Shown here: one piece after another, positions 19,506 to 28,115 of the stretch
Position numbering within the stretch: the first letter of the stretch is position 1
Layout: each line of letters opens with the position of its first letter
DNA from: Lacunisphaera sp.
GTDB taxonomy: Bacteria; Verrucomicrobiota; Verrucomicrobiia; Opitutales; Opitutaceae
Reading direction: 5' to 3'
NCBI GenBank assembly: GCA_029945445.1
Contig: JAQSCO010000060.1
Span: 248,001-312,000 of the forward strand
Length of the DNA: 64,000 nt
Notes under the pieces: model-generated
What the model was told of the DNA's origin: nothing
Databases searched by the model: none
Seen by the model: only the letters and a program-made list of their open reading frames with translations
Translations under genes and position numbers: made by a program

Positions 19506-19748
19506 ATGAATAACCAAATCCACGGCCACGACGTCCTCGACTTAATGACCGCCTCCGGCGAGTCCTTCACCCGCGCCAAGCTGGCCAGCGCCATGGACGC
19601 AAAGTTCGGCCCGGCCGCGCACTACAACACCTGCTCGGTCGCGAACCTGACCGCCAGCGAGTTGATCGACTTTTTCATCGCGCGCGGGAAATTTCAAGGC
19701 AACGAGTCCGGTTTTTCGATCAACCCCGAGCGCGTCTGCCAGCATTGA
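19506..19748 (+). CDS. YecH-like metal-binding protein
   Basis: An 80-residue protein that matches the short E. coli YecH family over its full length: I-H-G-H-D-V-L-D-L-M near the start, S-G-E-S-F-T-R-A-K-L, F-G-P-A-A-H-Y-N-T-C-S, and a C-terminal F-S-I-N-P-E-R-V-C-Q-H. The conserved histidine and two cysteines are the probable metal ligands (H6/H8, C39, C78, H80). Its cellular role is not known. The ATG at 19506 is preceded by a weak purine stretch. The next gene begins 121 nt downstream on the same strand. Confidence 0.82.
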   Translation: MNNQIHGHDVLDLMTASGESFTRAKLASAMDAKFGPAAHYNTCSVANLTASELIDFFIARGKFQGNESGFSINPERVCQH

Positions 19749-19868
19749 GCGGGGCCTGGTTCGGTCGGACTTGGACTTTATGACGGGGTTTGACGGGATC
19801 CGCGCAGCGTCGGGGCCTGATTGATGTCCAAGAGGGAGACGACCGGCTCATGGCCGGCCGGCCCACCC

Positions 19869-20585
19869 ATGAACACCAGCACGCTCGCGGCGAGAAACAG
19901 CGATTTCTACAACGCCTTCTGGGCAAAAACCTACCTGACGCAGCCGGAGCGCTTCAACACGTGGCCGCTGATTGCCTCGCTGCTGCCGGCGGCGCCGCAA
20001 CGCTTGGAAATCGGCCCGGGGCTGCGTCCGCGCCTGCCCATCGCCGGCACCCATTTTGTCGACATCAGCCCGCCCGTCATCGCGCGGCTGAACGCGCGGG
20101 GGGGCGCAGCCCGATCCGGCCAGATCACCGCCCTGCCCTTTGGCGACGCGAGTTTCGACCTCGTGGCGGCCTTTGACGTGATCGAGCATGTCGAGGACGA
20201 CGCGCTGACCTTTGCCGAGCTGGCCCGCGTCCTCAAGCCGGACGGGCGGCTCGTCTTCTCCGTGCCGCTGCATCCCGCCCGCTGGACGCGGTTCGATGAA
20301 TATGTCGGCCACGCCCGCCGCTACGAACCGGCGGCCTTGCAGGCCTTGCTCGCGCGCAACGGGATGGTCGTCGAGAAAAGTTGCGTCTTCGGGATGCAGT
20401 CGAACAGCCCGCGCCTCCTCGACTATGCGGTGCGCGGCCTGATCAAGCATCACTCCATCGCCTTGCGCTGCTACAACTGGCTGTTCTTGCCGCTCGGCCT
20501 GCTGTTGCAGAAACGGCTGAAATTTGCCGCCGGCCTGATGGACCTGACCGACGTCGACGAGGTTCTCCTGGTCTGCCAGCGGTGA
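19869..20585 (+). CDS. Class I SAM-dependent methyltransferase (Methyltransf_11 type)
   Basis: A 238-residue methyltransferase. Motif I is L-E-I-G-P-G-L-R-P-R (about 39-48), the acidic loop is H-F-V-D-I-S, and the conserved D-L-V-A-A-F-D-V-I-E-H-V and L-A-R-V-L-K-P-D-G-R-L-V-F-S-V-P-L follow as motifs II/III. The end (R-F-D-E-Y-V-G-H-A-R-R-Y) is shared with sugar or lipid methyltransferases encoded in surface polysaccharide clusters, but no such cluster is present, so the substrate is unknown. Several in-frame ATGs lie upstream; the one at 19869 gives a normal-length family member. Confidence 0.8.
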   Translation: MNTSTLAARNSDFYNAFWAKTYLTQPERFNTWPLIASLLPAAPQRLEIGPGLRPRLPIAGTHFVDISPPVIARLNARGGAARSGQITALPFGDASFDLVAAFDVIEHVEDDALTFAELARVLKPDGRLVFSVPLHPARWTRFDEYVGHARRYEPAALQALLARNGMVVEKSCVFGMQSNSPRLLDYAVRGLIKHHSIALRCYNWLFLPLGLLLQKRLKFAAGLMDLTDVDEVLLVCQR

Positions 20586-20601
20586 GCCGGGCCCGGTTCC
20601 C

Positions 20602-22092
20602 TCACCTCGCCAGCTCGTAGAGATATTCGGCGTAGGACAGCGCCGCGCCGTCGTAGCCCTGGACCTTCGGGCTGGCCGACTCGATGAGCAGGTATTCATC
20701 GGGCGCATGCTGGCCGCCGCCGTTACCGAGGCCAAAGTGGCCCGACGCGAGCGAGAGCGGCGGCTGGGTGAAAATGTAGCCGGGATACGAACCCGCGAGC
20801 CACGGCCAGATCACCGGGTCGAGACCGGCGCGCTTCAACACGGCCACCTGTGCCTGGATCAGGGGCGTATCGAGCCTGGTCCGCGTCGGATCGTAGCCGC
20901 CCGTCTTGTTCACCTCGATGTCGCCGTAGCCGCGCTTCGCGAGATGGGCCTTCAACTGGGCCAGCGCCAGTTCGGCCGACTGGCCGGGCACGAGCCGCAG
21001 GTCGAGCTTGGCCGACGCCTTGTGCGGCAGCACGGTCTTGCCGCCGGGCCCGGTGTAACCGCCGTAGATGCCCTCGATGTTCACCGTCGGCATGGCTTCA
21101 TACCGCTCCAGCGCCGGGAGGAACGGCAGGTCGTCGATCCACTTCGTCGCGCCGCTCATGACCTTGTATTGCTGCTCGGTCAGTTTCTTCGCGGCCGCGG
21201 CGATCATCGCCTTGTCCGCGGCGCCCAGCGGCGGCACGTTGGCCATGAAGCCGTCGATCGCGGGCGTGTTGCCGTCGGGCGTGACGAGCGTGCTGAGCGC
21301 CTGCACCAGCCGCCAGGCCGGGCTGTCGACCATCGACTTAAAGGACGAGTGCGTGTCCCGCATCGGCCCGCGGCCCCAGGTCAGCGAGTCGGCCGTCAGT
21401 TCGCATTCGATGACGCCCTTCGCCCCGAGGTTCACCGTGACGTTGCCGTCCAGGCCCTGGGTCAGGTGCGGCAGGAAAAGACCGACGCATTTCGCCAGGG
21501 CGGCCTGCACCTCGGGCTTCTGGACGATCTGCGCGATGTGGGGCGAGGCGATCTCCTCCTCGCCCTCGGCGACGAGCACGAGGTTGACCGGCAGCTTGCG
21601 GCCGGAGGTGCGGAAGGCGTCGAGCGCCGCGAGGAAGGCGGACTCGGGTCCCTTCTGGTTCATGACGCCACGGCCGATCATGACCTTGCCGACCCCGGGC
21701 CGGTCGATCAGCCGGGCCTCGAGCGGCGGCGACGACCATTCCTTCGGGTCGAACTGCTTCACATCGTACATGAAGTAGACCGCGACCGTCTTCGGCGCGC
21801 CCGCGTCGAGCGTGGCAAACACACCCGGCTGGCCGTCGGTGTCGATCCGCTCCGCGCGCTGAAAGCCGACCTCCTTGAGCAGGCCGATCAGGTAGTCGGC
21901 GCCCTCCGGGAAGCCAAGGTTCTCGGCGGCGATCGCCGGCCGGTGGACCCACTCCTGCAAGCGCAGGATGGCGCGGTCGTGATTCTTCGCGATCTCGGCC
22001 TTGAGCGCGGCGATGTCTGCGTCGGCCGCCAGCATTTGATTCGCGCAGCCCGCCAGAAGCATGGCGGCCAACCCGAGGAAACGTTTTGTCAT
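20602..22092 (-). CDS. M20-type metallopeptidase, lipoprotein, with altered metal-site residues
   Basis: A 496-residue lipoprotein (lipobox L-L-A-G-C, Cys16) with the M20 catalytic fold. The first metal-ligand segment, G-H-x-D-V in canonical enzymes, is F-M-Y-D-V (residues 107-111), so Met108 is in the histidine place; the canonical G-R-G-x-x-D-D-K-G is G-R-G-V-M-N-Q-K-G (140-148), so Asn145 replaces the bridging aspartate. The general base segment A-E-G-E-E-E (175-180) and D-S-P-A-W region are kept. The usual substrate class is dipeptides or N-acyl amino acids in the periplasm. The start at 22092 places the signal peptide at the N-terminus. It is convergent with the methyltransferase gene. 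Confidence 0.8.
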   Translation of the reverse strand: MTKRFLGLAAMLLAGCANQMLAADADIAALKAEIAKNHDRAILRLQEWVHRPAIAAENLGFPEGADYLIGLLKEVGFQRAERIDTDGQPGVFATLDAGAPKTVAVYFMYDVKQFDPKEWSSPPLEARLIDRPGVGKVMIGRGVMNQKGPESAFLAALDAFRTSGRKLPVNLVLVAEGEEEIASPHIAQIVQKPEVQAALAKCVGLFLPHLTQGLDGNVTVNLGAKGVIECELTADSLTWGRGPMRDTHSSFKSMVDSPAWRLVQALSTLVTPDGNTPAIDGFMANVPPLGAADKAMIAAAAKKLTEQQYKVMSGATKWIDDLPFLPALERYEAMPTVNIEGIYGGYTGPGGKTVLPHKASAKLDLRLVPGQSAELALAQLKAHLAKRGYGDIEVNKTGGYDPTRTRLDTPLIQAQVAVLKRAGLDPVIWPWLAGSYPGYIFTQPPLSLASGHFGLGNGGGQHAPDEYLLIESASPKVQGYDGAALSYAEYLYELAR

Positions 22093-22285
22093 GACGGGCA
22101 AAGATGCAATCGCGGGGCCGCTGCCGCAACGCCAAAGGCCGGCCAAGGCGCGGAGAACACAAAGGGGCAAATCCCGACTGGACTCCTCCGGCTCAACCTT
22201 TGCTCCTCTGCTCACTCGTATTCAGCCCCGCCCGGCGAAAAGACCGCCATCGACTCAGCGACGGACCTTCCCATAGTTGGACCGC

Positions 22286-23239
22286 ATGAAAGCAGTCATC
22301 TACGATCGTTACGGGGGGCCGGAGGTTTTGCAGATGGCGGAGGTGGCGGAGCCTGTCGCCGCGCGCGATGAGCTGGTCGTGCGGGTGCGCGCCGCGTCGA
22401 TCAACCCGCTTGATTGGAAGCTCCGCACCGGTCAGATGGGCCTTCTCGCCGGCCGGAAATTCCCCAAGCGCTCCGGTTTCGACGTCGCCGGCATCGTGGA
22501 GTCCTGCGGGCCGGACGTCACCGGGTTGAAGCCGGGCGACGAGGTGTTCGGGGGTACGCATCCCCTCGACGCCCATCGCGGCACCTTCGCGGAGAAATGC
22601 CTCACACGGGCCGGCCTGCTCGCGCTCAAGCCGGCGGGCTTGTCCTTCGTCGACGCGGCGGCGTCGCCCTGCGCGGGCTTGTCCGCCCTGCAATCGTTGC
22701 GCCACTGCAAGGTTGGCGCAGGCAAGCGGGTGCTGGTGATCGGGGCCACGGGGGGCCTGGGGATCTTTGCGGTCCCGCTCGCCAAGCGTCTCGGCGCCCA
22801 TGTGACGGCGGTCTGCAGCAGTCATGGCGTCGGGTTGGTGCAGCAACTCGGGGCCGATGTCGTGATTGATCGCGGGCAGGAAAATCCCTTGGCGCCGGGG
22901 CCGGCCTACGACGCCATTCTGGATCTGGCCGCGGTGCATTCCTTCGGTGCCTGCCGTCATCGACTGGGCCCCCGCGGCTATTACCTCAACACGATGCCCG
23001 GGCCCGGCACCATCTGGAGCCAGTGCTGGACCACCCTCTTCAGCGCCAAGAAAGCCCGCGCTTTCATGCTGAAGCCGTCCTCGGCCGGTTTCCGCGAGCT
23101 GGGCGAGCTGATGATTTCCGGCGGACTCCGGCCGAAGGTGGCCCGGGTTTTCCCGTTCACGGCCGAAGCCGTCCGCGAGATGCACCGGCTTTCCCAGGAC
23201 GGCCACGTCCTCGGCAAACTCGTGCTGGAACGCCAATAG
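22286..23239 (+). CDS. Zinc-independent MDR oxidoreductase, quinone oxidoreductase-like
   Basis: A 317-residue medium-chain dehydrogenase/reductase. The start is M-K-A-V-I-Y-D-R-Y-G-G-P-E-V-L, typical of quinone oxidoreductases; the substrate-domain segment G-F-D-V-A-G-I-V and the nucleotide-binding G-A-T-G-G-L-G-I-F-A (about 150-159) follow. The zinc-binding cysteines of alcohol dehydrogenases are absent, so the enzyme is of the zeta-crystallin/QOR type and probably reduces quinones or enones with NAD(P)H in the cytoplasm. The ATG at 22286 gives the family start; an ATG nine bases upstream adds only three residues. Confidence 0.85.
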   Translation: MKAVIYDRYGGPEVLQMAEVAEPVAARDELVVRVRAASINPLDWKLRTGQMGLLAGRKFPKRSGFDVAGIVESCGPDVTGLKPGDEVFGGTHPLDAHRGTFAEKCLTRAGLLALKPAGLSFVDAAASPCAGLSALQSLRHCKVGAGKRVLVIGATGGLGIFAVPLAKRLGAHVTAVCSSHGVGLVQQLGADVVIDRGQENPLAPGPAYDAILDLAAVHSFGACRHRLGPRGYYLNTMPGPGTIWSQCWTTLFSAKKARAFMLKPSSAGFRELGELMISGGLRPKVARVFPFTAEAVREMHRLSQDGHVLGKLVLERQ

Positions 23240-23546
23240 GAAACCGAGGGTGGTGACCTGGCGTTTGCAATGACCGGAGCCGAGGTCTTCCGGCCGCAGG
23301 TTTCCGCTTTCGTGCCCCAAGGGCCGCCTTCGTGGCGGCATCCTCGGCGAACACGGGCCCAGCCAGTCCGCAAGCGAGCAGGCGAATGATGGAGATTTTT
23401 CCCGGGGCGCCTCGTGGCTATTGGTCACACTGAATTCCTCCGACCAATATCCGGCGCGGACGGGGGCGGTCCTGCTGCAGCCGTGGTGGGTAGGACTACA
23501 CCCAATGGTAACCGAGCCCGGGGGCGGGTAAGGTTCGAAAACCTAT
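23240..23546. other. 307-nt spacer before the DUF748 gene
   Basis: The spacer holds the separated inverted pair ATTGGTC (about 23420) / GACCAAT (about 23443) and, directly before the ATG of the next gene, a small hairpin AGGTT-CGAA-AACCT (about 23529-23542). The latter could affect ribosome access but is short. No RNA gene and no open frame with coding character is recognised. The promoter for the downstream run of same-strand genes is expected here. Confidence 0.35.
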
Positions 23547-24719
23547 ATGCCGATCCCAATTCCGAATCTCTTCCGACGTGTCCGTTCCTGGCCGCGACGC
23601 CTGATCGTCACCGGCGTCGTACTGGTCGGGCTCCTGGTGGGGGCGCGCCTGGCGCTGCCCATGGTGGTCCGGCACCTGATAAACGACCGCCTGCAGCGGA
23701 TTCCCGACTACACCGGCTCGGTGGACAACATCGACATTCACCTCTGGCGCAGCGCCTACACCCTGCACGGGTTCAGCATCCTCAAGCGCAGCGGGCAGGT
23801 GACGGAACCGTTCTTCGCGGCGCAGCGCATCGACTTCTCGCTGGCCTGGCGCGAACTGTGGCACCGCAAGGTCGTCAGCGTGGTCCACATTGACCACGGC
23901 CAGCTCAATTTCGTGAAGGGGCTGAGCGAGGAGCAAAGCCAGACGGACCTCGACCACCGCTGGCAGGACGTGATCCAGGACATTTTCCCGATTGATATCA
24001 CGCACCTGGAGATCACCGACAGCCTCCTGCGCTACGTCGACACCACGCGGAAGCCGCAGGTGAATCTCTATGTCGCGCACCTGCGCGCCACCGCCACCGG
24101 CCTGCGGAACCGGCCGGGCGAGGCCGGGAGCGGGGAATTTCCGGCGGAGCTGACGATCGAGGGCGACAGCCTCGGCGCGGGAAAACTCAAACTCCTGCTC
24201 GAGGCGGAGCCGCTGGCGGGCGAGCCGCATTTCCACCTCAGCCTGGAGCTGGACAAGGTGAACCTGCCGGCGCTGAACGAGTCGCTCAAGGCCTACGCCC
24301 ACGTCGACGTGGGCCGGGGCACCTTCCGCCTCGTGGGCGAGATGGCGGGGCGCGACGGCGGGTTCCAGGGCTACGTGAAACCGTTCTTCGAGGACGTGGA
24401 TTTCCACAATGTCGAGGACGAGGACAAGGGGATCGGCCAGCAGATCTGGGAACATGTGGTCGCCGGCCTGGCGTGGCTGGTGAAGAACAAGGCGCGGGAC
24501 CAGGTGGCCACCCGCATTCCGTTCGAGGGCACCTTCGGCGACACCAAGGTCGGCCTGTTCGCCACCATCACCAATCTTTTCCGGCACGGCTTCATCCGGG
24601 CGTTCAATCCCACGGTCGAGGGCTCGGTGCGCGCCGACAACGTGCTGCCCAGCGGAAAAAGCGCGGATGGCAAGGACGTGGCCAGGAACAAACCGGACGA
24701 AGATCCGGCGAAGAAGTGA
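23547..24719 (+). CDS. DUF748 (AsmA-like) envelope protein
   Basis: A 390-residue protein with one N-terminal membrane helix (L-I-V-T-G-V-V-L-V-G-L-L-V-G-A-R-L-A-L) and a periplasmic body of the DUF748/AsmA type: R-I-P-D-Y-T-G-S-V-D-N-I-D-I-H-L-W-R-S-A, I-D-F-S-L-A-W-R-E-L-W-H, and the D-I-T-H-L-E-I-T-D-S-L-L-R-Y-V-D strand. Family members are inner-membrane anchored proteins of the TamB/AsmA supergroup, thought to take part in outer membrane lipid or protein homeostasis. It is followed 11 nt later by the YihY gene on the same strand, so the two probably form one transcript. Confidence 0.78.
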   Translation: MPIPIPNLFRRVRSWPRRLIVTGVVLVGLLVGARLALPMVVRHLINDRLQRIPDYTGSVDNIDIHLWRSAYTLHGFSILKRSGQVTEPFFAAQRIDFSLAWRELWHRKVVSVVHIDHGQLNFVKGLSEEQSQTDLDHRWQDVIQDIFPIDITHLEITDSLLRYVDTTRKPQVNLYVAHLRATATGLRNRPGEAGSGEFPAELTIEGDSLGAGKLKLLLEAEPLAGEPHFHLSLELDKVNLPALNESLKAYAHVDVGRGTFRLVGEMAGRDGGFQGYVKPFFEDVDFHNVEDEDKGIGQQIWEHVVAGLAWLVKNKARDQVATRIPFEGTFGDTKVGLFATITNLFRHGFIRAFNPTVEGSVRADNVLPSGKSADGKDVARNKPDEDPAKK

Positions 24720-24730
24720 CGCCCGCCAAC

Positions 24731-25690
24731 ATGCCCACCCACCACTCCAAGCATCATCTTCCGCCCGCGGCGGAGCACGTGCTGGCGGCGGCCGTCGAGC
24801 AGGTCAGCATCCTGCGGCGCTCCGGCCGGATCCTGGCGAAGACGGTGCACGCATTCTTCTCCGACAACATCGCCGGGCTCGGCGCGGCGCTGGCCTTCTA
24901 CACGACCGTGGCGGTCGCGCCCCTCCTCGTGCTGTCGATCGCGATGGCCGGAACCGTGTTCGGGGCCAGCGACGCGCGGCAGGAGGTCATCGGGCAGATC
25001 GAACGGCTGGCCGGCGCGCAGGCCAGCGCGGCGGTGGCGGCCGTGCAGAATCCCGCCGGCGCCGCCCAGGGGGTTTTCGCCACGCTGCTCGGCGTGGGGA
25101 CGCTCATCTTCGGCACGCTCGGGGTCTTCACCCATTTGCAGAATGCGCTCAACGCCATCTGGCGCGTGAGCCCGCGGCCGGCGGAAAGTTGGTGGCATTT
25201 CCTGCGCAGCCGCCTCTTCTCCCTGGCCACCGTCATCGCCACCGGCTTTCTGCTCCTCGTGTCGCTCGTCGCCAGCGCCATGCTCAGCTGGCTCGGGGCG
25301 CAGACGGCCGAACGGCTCAACCTGCCCGTCTTCGGGCTGGAAATGGTGAACAACGTCATCTCGTTCGGCGTGGTGACCTCGCTCTTCGCCCTGATTTTCC
25401 GGCTGCTCCCGGACACCACCGTGCGGATGCGGCACGTCTGGCTCGGCGCCGCCGTGACGGCCCTGCTCTTCACGGGCGGAAAATCCGTGATGGGTTTCTA
25501 CCTCGGCCGCGCGAGCCTGACCTCCGCCTACGGCGCGGCGGGCTCGCTGCTTGTGCTGCTGCTGTGGTGCTATTACGCGGCGCAGATCGTCTTCCTCGGC
25601 GCGGAGTTCACCCGCGTCACGGCGCTGAGCAACGGCGGCCGCGATTTCTCGCCGTTGAACCAGCCGGACGAGCGCAGCCGCCCGGTTTGA
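24731..25690 (+). CDS. YihY/BrkB family integral membrane protein
   Basis: A 319-residue inner membrane protein with six hydrophobic segments. It carries the family-typical first-helix region F-F-S-D-N-I-A-G-L-G-A-A-L-A-F-Y-T-T-V-A-V-A-P-L-L and the S-A-Y-G-A-A-G-S-L-L-V-L-L-L-W-C-Y-Y-A-A-Q-I-V-F-L-G-A-E-F-T segment near the C-terminus. Despite the old ribonuclease BN name, it is not a nuclease; the role is still unclear and may concern envelope lipid handling or export. The start at 24731 is 11 nt after the DUF748 stop. Confidence 0.88.
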   Translation: MPTHHSKHHLPPAAEHVLAAAVEQVSILRRSGRILAKTVHAFFSDNIAGLGAALAFYTTVAVAPLLVLSIAMAGTVFGASDARQEVIGQIERLAGAQASAAVAAVQNPAGAAQGVFATLLGVGTLIFGTLGVFTHLQNALNAIWRVSPRPAESWWHFLRSRLFSLATVIATGFLLLVSLVASAMLSWLGAQTAERLNLPVFGLEMVNNVISFGVVTSLFALIFRLLPDTTVRMRHVWLGAAVTALLFTGGKSVMGFYLGRASLTSAYGAAGSLLVLLLWCYYAAQIVFLGAEFTRVTALSNGGRDFSPLNQPDERSRPV

Positions 25691-25702
25691 GGACCATCAG
25701 CC

Positions 25703-26137
25703 ATGCCACCCCCAGCCCGCCTCTTCGCCTGCCTGGCCGGTCCGACCCTCCTCGTCGCGCTGGCCGGTTGCGCTGCGACCCCGCGCAGCGACTGGCATCT
25801 CGGGCCGGCGTATGGACAGGTCGTGGTGAGCTATCTGGACGACTACGACTATTTTCCCGCCTACGAAACCTATTACAGCCGCAACCGGCACGACTACGTG
25901 TTTCGCGACGGCAACGCCTGGGTGCGGCGGCCTGAGCCCCCGGGCGTCGCCCCGGGTGTGCTGCTGGCCACGCCGTCGGTGCGGATGGATTTCCACGATT
26001 CGCCCGAGCTGCATCATCGGGCCGTGGTTCAGGCCTACCCGGGAAACTGGAAACCGGCGGGGAAGGCGGCCGTCGCCGCCGACCGCCCGCCGGACGACCG
26101 GGAAACCAGCGAGCGCCACGAATCCATGCCACGCTGA
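25703..26137 (+). CDS. Small lipoprotein with one copy of a conserved DYDYFPAYE module
   Basis: A 144-residue lipoprotein (lipobox L-A-G-C, Cys23). The mature part carries one module of about 65 residues: Y-L-D-D-Y-D-Y-F-P-A-Y-E-T-Y-Y-S-R-N-R-H, then Y-V-F-R-D-G-N-A-W-V-R-R, and P-S-V-R-M-D-F-H-D-S-P-E-L-H-H. The same module is present twice in the lipoprotein at 28974-29924. The stop/start spacing to the YihY gene is 12 nt, so it belongs to the same run. No function is known; the aromatic-rich repeat suggests a carbohydrate- or envelope-surface role, but this is not shown. Confidence 0.78.
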   Translation: MPPPARLFACLAGPTLLVALAGCAATPRSDWHLGPAYGQVVVSYLDDYDYFPAYETYYSRNRHDYVFRDGNAWVRRPEPPGVAPGVLLATPSVRMDFHDSPELHHRAVVQAYPGNWKPAGKAAVAADRPPDDRETSERHESMPR

Positions 26138-26166
26138 GAGGGCTTGCAGGAATTTGGCGCGGCGTC

Positions 26167-28017
26167 ATGGTTCCGCGAATCCCCATGCCCGACCCTGTCG
26201 TTCGCCCGCCCCAGGCCAACCTCCCCGATACGGCACGCGAAATTGAATGGCTGGCCAAGACCTACCAGCCGGACGCCGTCAATCTCACCGTGCGCGCCGT
26301 CATCGTCGGCATGCTGATCGGCGCGGCGATGAGCCTCTCCAACCTCTACGTGTTCTTCAAGACCGGCTGGAGCATGGGCGTCACGCTCACCGCGTGCATC
26401 CTCGCGTTCAGCGCCTTCCGGTTTCTCCAGGCGGTGCGCATCGTGAAGACGCCGCTCGGCGTCCTCGAGAACAACGCCCTCACCACCGTCGCCTCCGGCG
26501 CCGGCTACATGACCGGCGGCGGCAACATGGCGGCCTTCGGTGCGCTGCTGATGGTCACGACCGTGCGGCCCGACGCGCTGCCGATGATCGCGTGGTTCGG
26601 CTTGATCGCGGCGCTGGGCGTCTTCGCCGCGATCCCGATCAAGCGCCAGCTCATCAACCAGGAGGGCCTCGCCTTCCCGACCGGCACCGCGACGGCCGAG
26701 ACGATCCGCTCCATCCATGATGCCGCGGCCGGCGGTGGTGCCAGCAAGGCCAGCTGGCTGGCCGGCTCCGCGGTGTTCGCCGCCCTCCTCACGTGGCTGC
26801 GCGACGCGTGGCACGTCGTCCCCGCGGTCATTCCGCTGCCGCTCACCCTCGCGGGCCACAAGCTCGCGGAATGGACCCTCTCGCTCAAGGCCGAGGTCGT
26901 GCTGATCGGCGGCGGCGCACTGATGAGCTTTCGCACCGGCTGGTCGCTGTTGCTCGGCGGCGTGCTGACCTACAGCGTGCTCGGGCCGGCCCTCGTGGCC
27001 AAGGGCATCGTCACGACCGTCAGCTACAAGGCGATCGTCGCGTGGGCGCTGTGGCCCGCCGCCGCCATCCTCGTTTCCTCCGGCCTCACGTCCTTCGCCC
27101 TTGATTACAAGAGCATCATCCGGTCCTTCTCGGGCATCACCGGCATTTTCAAGCCGGCGCAGACCTCCGCCCAGGGCATCGCCGCGGTGGAATGCCCCGG
27201 CTGGTGGTTCCCCGCGGGTTTCATGGTGCTGGCGCCGGCCGTCGTGTTCCTCATGGTCTGGCTGTTCCAGATTCCGCTCTGGGCCGGCGTCATCGCCGTG
27301 CCGCTCGCGGTCGTCATGGGTTTTGTGGCCGCCCGCGTGACCGGCGAGACGGACGTCACCCCCACCAAGGCCTTCGGCCCGGTCACGCAGATGATTTTCG
27401 GCATCCTCACGCCGGGCAATCTCTCGGGCAACATCATGTCGGCGAACGTCACGGGCGGCATCGGCCTGCACGCGGCGGACCTGCTGACGACGCTCAAGAC
27501 CGGCTGGCTGCTCGGCGCCAAGCCGCGCCACCAGCTCTACGCGCAGTTGTTCGGCGTCGTGGCGGGCGCGGCGATTGTCGTGCCCGCGTTCAACCTGATC
27601 ATCCCCGACCCGACCGTGCTCGGCAGCGAGGCGTGGCCCGCGCCGTCCTGCGTCGTGTGGGCCGGCGTGTCCAAGGCGTTTTCCGGCGGCATCGCCGCGC
27701 TGCACCCCACGTCCAAGAGCGCCATCCTGGTCGGTCTCGCGCTCGGCGTGGCGCTCGCCCTGCTGGAAAAATTCGCGCCGAAGCCCCTGCGGCCGTTCCT
27801 GCCTTCCCCCTCGGGGGTCGGCCTTGCCATGGTCGTGCCCGGCAGCAATTCCATCGCGATGTTCCTCGGCGCGGCCCTCGCCGAGGGCCTGCGCCGCTGG
27901 CAACCCGCGCTGGCGGAGAAGACCGTCGTGCCCGTGGCCTCGGGTCTCATTGCCGGCGAAAGCCTCATGGGCATCCTCATCGCGATCCTGATCGTGACCG
28001 GCGTTCTCGCACCGTGA
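26167..28017 (+). CDS. OPT family oligopeptide transporter
   Basis: A 616-residue transporter with about 14 hydrophobic segments. The first helix V-R-A-V-I-V-G-M-L-I-G-A-A-M-S-L-S-N-L-Y, the G-A-G-Y-M-T-G-G-G-N-M-A-A-F region, and the N-Q-E-G-L-A-F-P-T-G-T-A-T-A-E-T-I are hallmarks of bacterial OPT proteins. These take up peptides or metal-chelate peptides, probably driven by the proton gradient. The ATG at 26167 has AGGAATTT upstream, and a second ATG at 26185 could also serve. Its position 29 nt after the lipoprotein stop suggests cotranscription with the upstream genes, though its uptake role does not obviously fit theirs. Confidence 0.88.
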   Translation: MVPRIPMPDPVVRPPQANLPDTAREIEWLAKTYQPDAVNLTVRAVIVGMLIGAAMSLSNLYVFFKTGWSMGVTLTACILAFSAFRFLQAVRIVKTPLGVLENNALTTVASGAGYMTGGGNMAAFGALLMVTTVRPDALPMIAWFGLIAALGVFAAIPIKRQLINQEGLAFPTGTATAETIRSIHDAAAGGGASKASWLAGSAVFAALLTWLRDAWHVVPAVIPLPLTLAGHKLAEWTLSLKAEVVLIGGGALMSFRTGWSLLLGGVLTYSVLGPALVAKGIVTTVSYKAIVAWALWPAAAILVSSGLTSFALDYKSIIRSFSGITGIFKPAQTSAQGIAAVECPGWWFPAGFMVLAPAVVFLMVWLFQIPLWAGVIAVPLAVVMGFVAARVTGETDVTPTKAFGPVTQMIFGILTPGNLSGNIMSANVTGGIGLHAADLLTTLKTGWLLGAKPRHQLYAQLFGVVAGAAIVVPAFNLIIPDPTVLGSEAWPAPSCVVWAGVSKAFSGGIAALHPTSKSAILVGLALGVALALLEKFAPKPLRPFLPSPSGVGLAMVVPGSNSIAMFLGAALAEGLRRWQPALAEKTVVPVASGLIAGESLMGILIAILIVTGVLAP

Positions 28018-28025
28018 CCAACGAT

Positions 28026-28052
28026 AATTTGTAACGTATTACGTTACAAATT
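28026..28052. promoter_or_regulatory. 27-nt perfect palindrome between convergent genes
   Basis: AATTTGTAACGTA (28026-28038), a single central T, and TACGTTACAAATT (28040-28052) are perfect arms. It lies eight bases after the OPT transporter stop and about 63 bases before the stop of the convergent YkgJ-like gene. It is much richer in A and T than the surrounding DNA. It could be a bidirectional terminator (AT-rich stem with flanking T-runs) or an operator for a dimeric regulator. Confidence 0.5.
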
Positions 28053-28115
28053 TCCGGGACGAAAATCCGCTTAGCTGCTTGGCTGCTTTGTGTTTCCCGT
28101 CGGCGGGGCGCCTCG

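Noticed and set aside
23525-23546. GGTTCGAAAACC, resembling a tRNA T-arm
   Set aside because: No acceptor, D or anticodon arm could be found around it, so it is only a short hairpin before the DUF748 gene.
26035-27903. A 622-codon minus-strand frame over the OPT transporter
   Set aside because: Extremely rich in R, G, D, E and H as expected for an antisense shadow of a GC-rich membrane protein gene.
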